From Skeletonema tropicum (lineage: Eukaryota > Bacillariophyta > Thalassiosirophyceae > Thalassiosirales > Thalassiosiraceae): a DNA stretch of 64,000 nucleotides. The position numbers and the translations under genes are program-made. This document shows positions 21,062 to 31,981 of this stretch, piece after piece (within the stretch, counting starts at the first letter, position 1; each line of letters begins with the position of its first letter). The DNA lies in contig CM074133.1 in the NCBI GenBank assembly GCA_037178625.1, positions 3,286,001-3,350,000 on the forward strand, read 5' to 3'. A model generated the notes under the pieces. The model was not told the origin of the DNA. It worked only from the letters and a program-made list of their open reading frames with translations, and did no database searches.

Positions 21062-22260
21062 ATGAGGATGTCATCAACGACGGCAGTGACGGTGGTGGCA
21101 AATAAAAAAGGCTGCAGAGGCTGCTATGATAACATACGCCGCCTCCTCAATCCTGAGCCATTCGCCAACGTCATTTTATGTCTAATCGTCATCAACTCCA
21201 TCATGATGGGCATTGCCACCTTTCCCTTCGTTAAAACTGACAGTGACTTGTTATATAAATTCGATCTGACCGATCAGATCTTCTTAATCATCTTCACTAT
21301 CGAATCGGCCATGCAGTTACTGTACTTTGGGCCGATAGGCTTTTTCCGAGATGGGTTTCGTGTGTTCGATTTGCTCATTGTCATTCTGAGCTGGGCCATG
21401 GAGGGGACACAAGTGATACGAGCATTTCGAATATTTAGGGCGTCGAGATTGATCACGAGGATTGAGACGATGAGGAATTTGATATTGGCGATATTTAGTG
21501 TGCTTCCCAAGATGACGGCAATTTTTTTATTGCTCATGTTGATGTTCTTTATCTTTGGTGTTATGTTTACGACGCTGTATGGGGGGATGTATGTTGATGG
21601 GATGTTGACGTGGCCATATTTTGAATCTTTGTTTCAGTCACTCTTTACGTTGTTTCAGATGATGACTATGGTGAGTGGGTGTTAGGGAACATGAGCACAT
21701 CATGATGGGTCATCCATTGCTACTTCTCTCTCTCTCTCAACGCGTTGTACTGACATAACTGCTCTCCATCCATCTGTCGACAATAGGATTCATGGACAAC
21801 CATTCTAAAACAAATACAAGTGGAGTATTCAACAGCATGGATTCCCTTCGTCATATTCATCATTCTAACCGGATTTGTAGTGGTCAATTTAATAATCGCT
21901 GTTATTTGCGATGCAATTCAAGTTATGGGGGGAGTTGGCAACAATGCAGATTCGTATACAGACGGAAATCGGCCGAACTATGTTAGCTTAAACTCAACGA
22001 AAGATGGATTTGAATCAAATGTAGAGGGTATTGGCATGTCCTCTTCCCAGCAATACTCAACAACATCAACAACAACAACAGTGCAACGAATAGAAGAATT
22101 ACAGAAACAACTGGATGATTTGGTAGTTGCACAAGATCAAATGAGGAGGATAATAGAGCTACTCACAGCAAGAGCTAACAGAGCAAAGATAAAAGCCACT
22201 CAGCGTACAAAAGACGGCAAAGTGTGGCAGTCGGATACAGATAGGGATAAAAGCGAGTAG
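21062..22260 (+). CDS. single-domain voltage-gated cation channel (EukCatA-like)
   Basis: About 360 residues after splicing. One six-helix domain: S1 near 35-53, S2 near 70-88, S3 near 98-111. S4 is near 119-133, with Arg every third position (RAFRIFRASRLITR). S5 is near 145-170 and the pore near 184-206. Exon 1 ends TLFQMMTM, and a 116-nt intron (21671-21786, GTGAGT...CAATAG, phase 0) separates it from DSWTTIL, so the selectivity filter is split by the intron. S6 is in exon 2, then an acidic Ser/Thr tail and a coiled coil (RIEELQKQLDDL). Single-domain four-subunit Na+/Ca2+-conducting channels of this kind are known from diatoms. Which ion passes cannot be read from the sequence. Confidence 0.85.
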
Positions 22261-22384
22261 GAGTAGGTTGGAGGAACAAAATCACACAAACGATATATGT
22301 AACCTGCATTGGACGTAAGTAAGCTGATGTCGAGTGATATGTAAAGCATGTAAATTAATTAGAGTTAGAGGATCAAACGCCCTG

Positions 22385-22688
22385 TTCTAAAGATGTTGGA
22401 AAGCAGATTCATCACCTAGAAGAAGCTGCAATTGGAGGGCATCCCGAAGCTAGGTTCAATCTTGGGATTCATGAGTGGAACAATGATAATGTTGAAAGAG
22501 CAGTGCAACATTGGGTCATCTCTGCCGGGCAAGGAGACGATGATTCAATCAAAATGCTGATGGACGCCTTTAAGGGGGGATTTGTGAGCAAAGAGGAACT
22601 TGCAGCTGCTCTTCGAGCACATCAAGCTGCTGTAGACGCCGCCAAAAGTCCGCAGAGGGAGATAGCCAAGGCGATATTTCAATATTAG
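22385..22688 (+). pseudogene. Sel1-repeat fragment of the MYND-RING-Sel1 family (copy C)
   Basis: Only the C-terminal part is left: GKQIHHLEEAAIGGHPEAR, AVQHWVISAGQGDD, SKEELAAALRAHQAAVDAAK, then stop. There is no MYND, RING or start codon in frame. It lies 125 bp after the channel gene, same strand. Confidence 0.85.
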
Positions 22689-23145
22689 CATTGGCTGCGA
22701 TCTATGTCAGACGAAACGAATCCCTGCTCTCCTAAACGTATTGTAAGAGGGCGTTCAACTCCGTAGACAATGTTTCAGTGTATTTCTAGGCGCAGCTTCA
22801 TGATAATTTCTCCCCAGTAGCAGTAGATATCTCCTTTATTTCCGTCTTCATCTTGCTCTCGTCGTTCTTTCTCATTTCTCGGACGCGTATTTTAAGTAAT
22901 GTCAAAAGCCAAGGAAGCTGCATCAAAAATCGAAAGAGTTGCACAAGACGGATAAACCAACAATAGATTGACTTTCAGAATCAACCTCACCCAAAAATAC
23001 AGCGAAGATGGAACCGAAAATGAAACTAAGGTCTCATCATCCCCAACGACATGCTAGATCCAAGCATTGAGTCGCAGCTTAAGCAGCATTCAAAATTAAA
23101 TCAGGTTCGTGAGATTTGTGAAATACACCTGAACCTGCTAATCGA

Positions 23146-23392
23146 GATCGAGAGGGCAGTGAAACATTGGATCATCGCTGCCACTCAGGGACTTGACGAA
23201 TCAATCAAAAGGCTGATGCATGTATTCAGGGAGGGATTAGTGAGCAAAGACGACCTAGCTTCTACCCTCAGAGCACATCAGGCCGCTGTGGATGCTACCA
23301 AAAGTCCGCAGAGGGAGGTAAGAAAAATGCTGTCAAAATTAACTTTGAATGTTGAATTTTTTCTATACTTCAATCAGTCACTCGGCAGATGA
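23146..23392 (+). pseudogene. Sel1-tail fragment of the family (copy D)
   Basis: Begins abruptly at ERAVKHWIIAATQG and continues through SKDDLASTLRAHQAAVDATK before unrelated residues. The upstream 30 codons have no family similarity. Confidence 0.8.
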
Positions 23393-23525
23393 GTAGGACC
23401 AAGATCAAGTGAGTCTCAGGAGGGATGTTCTATTTCATATTACAATAGTTACATTGACCACCCTATTGATATTGACCTGGCAGGGGATTACTGATTTGCT
23501 CTCCTGTTACTTCAAACAAATGGTA

Positions 23526-23624
23526 ATCGAGCTGGGCGATTCCCCCATCAAGTTTTCAGAGTTATTGTTGTTGCAACATGATCTGTGGCTCATAGCTTCG
23601 AGAAACAACTCTCGTTTCAGGCTC
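23526..23624 (+). repeat. dispersed repeat, copy 1 (partner at 58145)
   Basis: Shares GAGCTGGGCGATTCCCCC, AGTTTTCAGAGTTAT and AACAACTCTCG with 58145-58240, with scattered differences. No coding sense seen. Confidence 0.65.
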
Positions 23625-24059
23625 ATACAAAAGCCCAGATCACCCACCTACTGGGCCCAACTATACGGTAGAGAAGTTTGCATGCTTCGCAAACGGCTCA
23701 GTCTCAGCCGGACTCTAAAAGCCCTCTCCATCTTCTCTATGGAGAACACAAAGGCCCACAGTCCAAGTCGTCTCCCAGCACTCTTTGCCACGATGGCCCC
23801 CGTCACTCTCTACAGATGATATATCTGTACAGATGATAGCTGATACTACTTTGGACGTTCACAAGGGCGTTCCGCAATAACCTAACACTTTACCATGCTT
23901 TACCCATCAATAGCCCTACCATGCAACCCACGTGCGTACCAAATAATCTGAATTGAAACTTAAACCTCAAACCTCACCAATCGTTCAAAACAATGACACG
24001 TCGCTCGTAGTAGCCAATTATTACTGCATAAGACGTGTCCACTAAAGTAACCCATAGCC

Positions 24060-27000
24060 ATGGCAGCCCCTCCCGAAGAGATCAACCTCGCCCCCAAATC
24101 CAGCGAAGACGAGATCGACAATGACGAACTAACGTCCCTCAAAGGCCTAACTCTCAACGACGCCATAAACAATGCCTCCGGCACCACCCCCAAAAACATT
24201 ATTTCCTCCGGCTCCGCCCACGGCGGCAGCAGCAGCAACGGCGCTCGCAATCGAAGCCGTACAACATCCGGAGACTCCTTTGGCACTGCTGCTGTCACAC
24301 CGGCTGGATCAGCGGATACTCGACGCCGTATTACGAAATTGAGTAAGGCACGGGAGAGGGAGAAAGTTCCCCGCTTGGTGGAATATTTTTGTGTCGTGAG
24401 CTCCACTGGTGGCAGCGGTGGTGATATCAACAATGATACAAATGGTTGGTCTGGTGCTAGGACATCGGCTACTGCTGGATCTACCCGTATAGTTCGTACC
24501 GAGCCATGCAATTCAAATAATAATGATGCTCCGGCAGATAATTCACCAAAAGATAATAATAACAACACGCCGCCACCACCCAAATTGGACGGATCTGAAT
24601 TTCAACCTCAAATTACTGCACGTTATCCAACACAAGATCATGAAGAAAATCCATTATTGTCGGATAGTATTATCGCATTCTGTTTCCCCTCTGGTAAGAT
24701 TCCAATTATTACCGAGGAAAATGCGGCAGAAAATGATACGAATGGTGGTAACCAAAATTTGGAAAATTGTGAAAGTAACAATGGCATGCCCAAGGTGCAT
24801 TACTTTGTGATTACGGGGGAGAGTGGACAAAAGACGTATGGGACGTGCTTGACTGTTTGGGAGCCTCATTTGGTAACTACTTCTACTACTGTCAAGCAAA
24901 ATAATACTGTTGCTTCTGCTGGTGGTCGTGCTGGTGGTGGTGGAGGGAATAATGAACAAAAGAGAAGAGATGCACCAGTCTACAACAAACGTGATTTTGT
25001 GGATGCTACTCTAACAAAAGCAAATGGGAGCAATGACAGTGTTCAAACTTCTCAGCAAGTGGTGCAGTTACCAAAATGTCTCGTCATTCTATCCATGTAT
25101 CCATATCTAGTGGCATTTCGGGAGTATTTAACACAATTGCATCGTCTGTCCAAGATGGCATCTCCAATGATTGCCGCCAATGCTATGGAGAATGCGAATG
25201 GGGGTGGTGACTCTACTACCACCAACAACAATACTGATGGAATTATTCGACTGACTGCCACTACCAGTAGCAGCAGTAACATTCTCAAGGCAGCCATGTC
25301 ACTCCCAATCGAACGATACATTACCAACTTTTGCTCGGAGTTACCTGCTCCACCACCTGGCTCCTTCGAGGTACAAACCACTATCCTAGATTCGGTAATT
25401 AGTATTTGGAGTCCACCGAATAATATGCCCATTGCATGGGTGAGTCTACCATTCAGTCACCTCTTCCAATGTCTGGATGTCGATAACGTACTCAAGGTAT
25501 GGACGGCATTGGCACTCGAGCGTCAAGTGTTGGTCACCTCCACCCAACTCTCCCTATTGACAACTTGCTGTGAGATATTACTGAGTTTGTTATTCCCAAT
25601 GAAGTGGGCACATGCGTACATTCCAGTATTGCCACACTTTTTAGTTCCGATATTATCGGCACCCATGCCATTTTTGTGTGGGATTGAAAAGCGGTATTTG
25701 TCGGATACCATGACAGACTTGGCGGATGAATGTATTGTGGTGGATTTGGATAAGAATCAGGTTTCGTTGGGGGTGAAGACGCCGCCCTTACCGACCTTGC
25801 CGAGGTATGTGTACAATCGACTGAGGAATAATGTGGAGTCGAATGCTGGACATGTATATCGTGAGGTACGGAGTTTGAGGAAGGGTGATGATACGTCCGA
25901 GATGGGGGTGCATTTGGATCCGGAAGTGAAGTTTCTTGCCGATTCAATGTGGGAGAGTCGTTTGATGTTATTTGATGAAGCTTTCATGTTGACGTTTACT
26001 CCCGAGGAACGGAGGAAGAATTTACTGAATGGGGATGATGGGTCTGGCGTGAATACAAATGGGAATGATCCCAATGAAGTTGTGAGGATCATGACTTTGA
26101 GCGAAAAGCAGAATTTACGGTCTCAATCGACATGGGATGCTGTTCAAGAAGCTTTCCTTGAGACGTATTGCTTTCTGTTGCAAAAGTATCGCAAGTTTCT
26201 TGTCTTTCCCTCGAAAGCCAATGAGGGATCGTATGGTGGTGCTGGATTCCGTTCTCAGGAGTTTTTGGCAAGTCAACGTGCCGATGTACGTTCCTTCTTG
26301 GAAGAAATGGTGGGATCTCAAATGTTTGATGATTTTGTTACTAAGCGATTGTATGGGAGCGGCGAAGCGGATATTTCTTTCTTTGATACGGCCGTGGACC
26401 GATTTGTCAAGAATCAGAGCTTACTTGGGAGGGTGGCGGCGGGCAGCAGGAATGCTAGCAATGGTGCTGGGAATGAAAACCAAGCTAATGGTCCGGGAAA
26501 GAGAATTCGTAATCTGTTTGCGAACAGGGGTGGTGGAGGAAAGAATGCTGGTGGCACCTCCTTGAGTGAAGATGGCGAGAATGGAGCACCATTGTTGCAG
26601 AGTGCAAGGGTGAAACGAAAGCTCAAGACCATCGTGCCTCCAGAGCCATGCGGAATGGACTTGCCAGAAGGAACAACTCCTGAGAATGCAATAATGGTAC
26701 AGGCATCTGCTGAGAGAGTGGTGAAGGAAGACATGGATGATGACGGCGCGGAATCTGTTCTTTCGGCTAGTACATCATCCTTCCAGGCCTGTCAGATGCT
26801 GGTCCGTTGTACTATCATTACCCCATCTTTCCAGACCGCTTCGAGACTGAGCTGTTTGGGGAACCTCGTCCCATGTCGTCAGCCGTGACGGCAGAATACG
26901 ACCGCCAGCGTGAGAATGCAGGAAAGTTTCGACAAACATGCGAACTCTAGCTGAGAATGTACCCGCCCAGAATACAAGGCGGGCAGCGGGTCAGTTAGGT

Positions 27001-28552
27001 GGCCCAGTGGAAAAGCCTGCAACTTCTGAAGTCACCACTTTCACAGTGTTTTTCATGGCATTCACTTCCTGTAATAGGAAAGGATCTCATGGCAGTAGAC
27101 AATGAAACATTGGATCAAATTGACAGCAAGGACATCGTTTCGGATTACAAAAGAGAGAAATCGGAGAGTGAGAACATTGCCGATATGGTGAATGACATTG
27201 TGATGGATGCTGACTTGCCCGCTACTCCAACCAGGAAGGAGAAGACTGAGCGCAAACCACCAACGCCACAACGATCACCTGTTCGCCAACGTTTCAATGA
27301 CAAGCTCTCAACATTGAAAATTATGGAGGCAAGGGAGACTGCTAAGGCGGAACTTGGCATTGCGTTTGAGATGCTCAAAATGATGAAAGAACGTGGACTT
27401 CGCGCCGATCCTGAGGCTTACCAATGTCTCATTGACGCATGTGGACGATTGTGGTGATACGAATCTTGCCACCCAGCTCCTTTCTAGAATGCATGAGGAT
27501 GGAATTGTGGCGGATGGAGTCGTGTACTCATCACTGGTGTCGGCGTTTTCGGCTGAGAGTGCGTGGAAACAGGTATCTGGAGAAGCTCAGGAGGAGCTGC
27601 CTGGTAAGAGTGTCTGTGTCCTTTAATGTGTCTGCATCTGTCTTTGTATGAATTGTTCTCATTGTTCTTATGTACTCAACAATGCCTCCTCACTTTAACT
27701 TTAACTTGATGATACAGACTGGGCAAATGGTGCATCAATGGACATGGACTGGAACAAACTGAAAGTTCACAAGAGATCATACATAGATATTGTCAAAGAA
27801 AGATTGGGACCTGACGAAAATGGTGAACACCCCGATGGACTTAAGAACACATTCAAACGCTTGGTTAGTCGTGACAAGAAGAATGATAAGGGCAAATTGG
27901 AGAGGAAGAACAGCACAGGCTACACGGAACAATTTGTGACGGATCAAGGTAAGATGTGATGATGTGCATCACAAGGATTTCCAATTGTCTCTTTATCTTG
28001 TCTAACAACTTCTTCTGTTCATATGTCTTCTTTCGACTTCCTCGTCTTCACTTAGTCCTACGTCAAATCCTTCTAGGTGAAAATCTTCTCGAAATAGTCT
28101 ATCCCGACATCTCAATCGATACCGACAACGAAAACTGTCCCCGATGCAACATGTACTTGAGTGACGACGACGTCGTAGCTGGTTGGAGCGCAGGCAACTC
28201 CCAAGAATACAAGACCGAATGTCCCAACTGCCTCACCAAATTCGTTCCCCACTTTTGCGTTCAGAGTACCCTCCCCAGCTTTGTTGGGTCCCGTGGTCCC
28301 AACTCACCATTATTCTGTGAACGTTTATCTCCGTGGGTACTCAAAAAAGAACTTCGAAGTGTCGTGTCGGGTGGGATTGATGATTTGCTTAGTCCTGAAT
28401 GGAGAGAGAGGGAGAGTAAGAATGCAGTATTGTGGTGGAATTTGATATTGTCGTTCATGAGGTATCGTTTCCCATTTACGTTTTTGCTTCAGGGTAGTTT
28501 TAGTTCTTCGTTGATTGCTCCTACCCCCAGTGACGAGGCCGGTGAATCTTAA
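24060..28552 (+). CDS. DENN-domain protein, DENND4-like (DENN, PPR, C-terminal CxxC)
   Basis: Exon 1 from ATG 24060 has a disordered N-terminus, then uDENN (LVEYFCVVSS, IAFCFPSGK), DENN (KCLVILSMYP, ALERQVLVTS, HAYIPVLPHFL) and dDENN parts. Downstream come YYHYPIFPD, a PPR unit (AFEMLKMMKERGLRADPEAY) and a second (ATQLLSRMHEDGIVADGVVY). Introns at 27604-27717 (114 nt) and 27949-28076 (128 nt) are both phase 1. The last exon has CPRCNMYLSDDDVVAGW and CPNC, the DENND4 C-terminal signature. DENND4/Crag proteins activate Rab10-type GTPases (family knowledge). Frame changes near 26783, 26940, 27060 and at the TT of 27449-27450 are each fixed by one base, so indel errors or decay are possible. Confidence 0.8.
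27604..27717 (+). other. intron of the DENND4-like gene
   Basis: GTAAGA donor and GATACAG acceptor, phase 1. Joins EELP to DWANGASMDMDW. Confidence 0.8.
27949..28076 (+). other. intron of the DENND4-like gene
   Basis: GTAAGA donor and CCTTCTAG acceptor, phase 1. Joins TDQ to GENLLEIVYPD and brings in the CxxC exon. Confidence 0.8.
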
Positions 28553-29511
28553 GAAGGATGATTATGGTATGTAGTAGGATTGTCAAAGAAAGGGACTGGG
28601 GACAGAGAGAAACGTTGCCTTCGAAAATATAGAGAGTGATGCGTAAGATAACATTATGTTTCTCTTCTCAAAGGTGACCATATTTGTAGCGAGTAAAACT
28701 TCAACTCTGTCCAAAGACATTTCAACGATTGGAGACATTTCAACGATTGGAGAGTAAGCTGGTGTAATGCCACAGCATGTTCATGCTGACATCAATCGAG
28801 TAGTGAGTAGTGAGTAGTGAGTAGTGAGTAGTGGCAACGTTCTCAGGCTGTGGGCTGCAACTCTCGTCACGTTGGGGCTGCAACTCTCGTCACGTAGAAG
28901 ATATAACTCTCGTCACGCTATTATCACGCAATTCAACTCTCGTCTATGTGGGATTAGTAAAAATTCAAGATCCGTTCCATCACACATGTTGACACCCATC
29001 ATGAACGTGACATTCCAGATCTTTTGCTGGAGGGCATGGGGCTTGCCCCCTTGCGAAACTTGCTGCCGCTGCAACTTGTCCGCAATGATGCAGTAAGTAT
29101 TACATCAACCTCACGATGGTGAGTCAAATAGTAATCTAGATTACCCGCAATACCAAAATATCATGCAGATTTCATTGTTGCACCTCATGGGCTGGTTACT
29201 GCAACGGTCGCTGTCGTATTATTACATAGTTACGATGCTTGTAATTTTGCACAATTTTCACCACCTCACTTCACATAGTGCACAAATGCTACTCCATAGC
29301 AGTGCACAAATGCTAATCCATAGCAGTTTATCAATCAAATATTATTCAGAATGAGTCTATGCGCTCAGTAGAGCGGTTACTGCTACACATCTCCTACGTA
29401 TTAAATATAACTGCAATGAACATTATTCGAAGTTATTCTTGCAGTAGCACTGTGATAGCCTGGGTGTGAGGACGAAGGGTGGCTGCCTCTACCACCCTAC
29501 TCTTCATAGAT
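28553..29511. other. intergenic with two short repeat arrays
   Basis: Holds a TAGTGAG run (28800-28833), followed by AACTCTCGTCACG at 28859, 28882 and 28905 and a partial copy at 28934. No coding evidence. Confidence 0.6.
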
Positions 29512-30213
29512 TTATTGGCCTTCTGAAGATGACTGGCAGTTGTACGTCACTGTTGGCTTGGAATGCCCAAGAGTATCGACCCAGTTGTTCCAACTTGTAG
29601 CAAAGTCAGACAATCTTTCTCCAGAGTAGTTATCGACCGACATTGTCTTTAGAGTATTCCCACTCGTCGTTTGAATCATTCTCTCTGTCGAACGATTTCT
29701 TCTAGAGAGTTTCAACAACCAACTCGAAGAAGGAGGCATATCGATGGCAGCCTCCACTCCAGCATCAAGTCCATCATCGGAGAGATCATCCGCAGCGGCT
29801 GCCGCCAATCTGTTGAGGTCCTCATCATCTACATCGGAATCGTCACCAACCTGGCTTTGCGCTTGTGTGGTATTGATAATGCCAAAGGACTCACCAGTGC
29901 ACTGTAATGACTTCGATGATAAGTAACCTCTCCGGAGCGTCGACGTCTCCACCATGCATGGATGTTCGTGCCGGCGAGTTTTCTCCTCTTTTTTTCTCCC
30001 CTTTTTTCGCCCCAAAAATTGTTGAAGCCCACAGCCTGAAAAAATTGCCTGAGTAGTGAGTACTAGTTGAGTGATAGAGCGCGCTATTTTTACTGAAAAT
30101 GAGATTGGTATCCTCCCTAAGTACCGTTCTCTTCTGCATAAATACTCTCTCTCGTATACTTCCAATACTTCCAGCTTCCTATCTCTCAGAGAGGTTCCCA
30201 CGCAACTACTCAC
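29512..30213 (-). CDS. unrecognised acidic protein, 3' exon(s) only
   Basis: The minus-strand ORF opens with GTG, so its listed start is not credible. The last 125 residues look coding: an acidic stretch (DDSDVDDEDLNRLAAAAADD), DLSDDGLDAGVEAA, then a Ser-rich end. A TTACAG acceptor before TGCACTGGT (about 29905) may start this exon, which would leave the Lys-rich upstream part non-coding. No known domain. It is tail to tail with the DENND4-like gene. Confidence 0.35.
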   Translation of the reverse strand: MSSCVGTSLRDRKLEVLEVYEREYLCRRERYLGRIPISFSVKIARSITQLVLTTQAIFSGCGLQQFLGRKKGRKKEEKTRRHEHPCMVETSTLRRGYLSSKSLQCTGESFGIINTTQAQSQVGDDSDVDDEDLNRLAAAAADDLSDDGLDAGVEAAIDMPPSSSWLLKLSRRNRSTERMIQTTSGNTLKTMSVDNYSGERLSDFATSWNNWVDTLGHSKPTVTYNCQSSSEGQ

Positions 30214-30790
30214 TCGCGAAGCTGCTGTGAAGGATTAGGACAAGAATATGGTATGATGCGGGGCTCAACGATTGGTAACAAATATCCCTTTGGTTGCCAC
30301 CCAACGATACCTGAGATAAATGGAGAGAGAGGGAGATAGATATAGAGCAAAAATGCGGTATTGTGACAGATGATATCGATTCCGTTTCAGTTCGACGTTG
30401 ATTGCCCCTACTAGTTAATTCCCTTGTGCTTACCCTCAGTTTGAGGCTGGAGCATAACCGAATTATTGCAGATAGTGAATGTTGGAGTTCTGTTTTCCAT
30501 TTGCAACTAACTTTAACTTGACTTGTACCCGCTTAACTAAAACTGCGACTAACCGCACACAACGATACGATGAGTGCATTGGCTGCATGCAATTGATGCT
30601 GTCCGGCATGCTAAGTAACATAAGTATCTTCAAATATTTCAAGTTAGTGCAGCATGCGGCAGAGAAGGACAGAGTTGAATACCGAGCAGGGACGAGGGAT
30701 GAGATTATCAGTGACTTGAGAGTTGAGAGTTTGAAGTGGATTGGAGACTTGGAGAAGAAGAATACATCTGATTCCAGCAAACATTCATTA

Positions 30791-31840
30791 TTAACCCCGT
30801 TTTTGTTCCCGTTCCTTCTTACGTCGTCTATATTCTTCCGCCTCCTCTCTCATCGGACTTTTGGTCTCGTCTACAGCGGTCTGGTGTGCCCCAAGAGTAG
30901 CAGTAAGATCAACTTTGCTGATTTTTCCATGTTTAAATGCAAACATCAGATATTTGACTGAATCATCTTCTTCTCCTTGTTTGGCGGCAATGATCCAATG
31001 CTTCACTGCTCGTTCATAATTTCTATTGTTCCATTCCTCATGTCCAAGAAAGCATCTAGCTGCAGGATGACCTCTTATAGCCCCAATTTCCATGTGTTGA
31101 ATTTTCTTCCCACTGTCCTTCTCAACGCCTTCTCCATCTTGATACATAACTGCCAGTCTAAAATGCGCCTCCACATCTCCTAATTCAGCAGCTTTTATAT
31201 AATATTCAACTGCTTTGGAATACTCTCCTTTATAGTATTGTTTTCCTCCCTCGTAGCAAATCGCAACTGGATCATTTGCCTCTACTCTCTTCATCAATTG
31301 TTTATCAAATCCTTCTTCCGTGTCAGGTGTCGGTTCTCGACAGAATGGACACGAACTTTTTTGTTTCAGTTTGGTATCTCGTTTCGCCCAACTGGCATAA
31401 TTACAACCATCGCAAATCGATTTACTGCAACAGAGCGATATGATAGATTTGTCTGGATCAAGCGGCATAGGCAAAAAGCAGATAGGGCAGTCCCCGAGAT
31501 AGCTGCTTTCCGGTTGCTTAAATAACACCTCATCAAACATTTCATCGACTATTTCCAATAATCTTTCGCGTAATTCATCAACCACTGTTTCCCTGCCCGC
31601 TTGTTCTTTTCTCAATCTATATTCCTCCTGGCATTCTTCACAAAAGTATTTAAACCTCGTAACTATATCTTCTTTCTTGTTGAACCACCAACGCTGCAAC
31701 ATAGTAAAGAAATCTTTTATGTGTCTCATGCGCTCTCGATTGGCTATTGCATACATAAAAATGATGATGCACAGTGTAGTGCCAACCAATTGATGTTGTG
31801 CAACATCGTGTTCGGTCTTGAACCATTCAAAGAATAACAT
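30791..31840 (-). CDS. membrane-anchored RING-Sel1 variant (family copy E)
   Basis: 349 codons, ATG at 31840. The N-terminus differs from ordinary copies: FEWFKTEHDVAQHQLVG, then a hydrophobic span (TTLCIIIFMYAIA, about residues 21-34). The MYND finger is reduced to its second half (CEECQEEYR). After that come LFKQPES, the C4C4 RING-like finger (CPIC, CCSKSICDGC, CPFC), Sel1 repeats and the SKVDLTATLGAHQTAVDETK tail. Copy F shares this N-terminus, so E and F form a subfamily that may sit in a membrane. Its 5' end is 140 bp from the RT ORF on the other strand. Confidence 0.85.
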   Translation of the reverse strand: MLFFEWFKTEHDVAQHQLVGTTLCIIIFMYAIANRERMRHIKDFFTMLQRWWFNKKEDIVTRFKYFCEECQEEYRLRKEQAGRETVVDELRERLLEIVDEMFDEVLFKQPESSYLGDCPICFLPMPLDPDKSIISLCCSKSICDGCNYASWAKRDTKLKQKSSCPFCREPTPDTEEGFDKQLMKRVEANDPVAICYEGGKQYYKGEYSKAVEYYIKAAELGDVEAHFRLAVMYQDGEGVEKDSGKKIQHMEIGAIRGHPAARCFLGHEEWNNRNYERAVKHWIIAAKQGEEDDSVKYLMFAFKHGKISKVDLTATLGAHQTAVDETKSPMREEAEEYRRRKKEREQKRG

Positions 31841-31969
31841 TGTTAGAAAAGCCTCTGGCCTCTGGGAGTCGCAATTCTACACCACAGTTGATAGCTAGTC
31901 AGTGCTTGACGAGTCTCTCAATACCTCTTTATTCTCTCTCTCAAAGAGGAGTGTGCGGTGGAGGCCGGT

Positions 31970-31981
31970 CTCTCTAGAGAG
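31970..31981. repeat. CTCTCTAGAGAG palindrome at the E/RT boundary
   Basis: A perfect 12-bp palindrome exactly where the RT reading frame opens. Confidence 0.75.
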
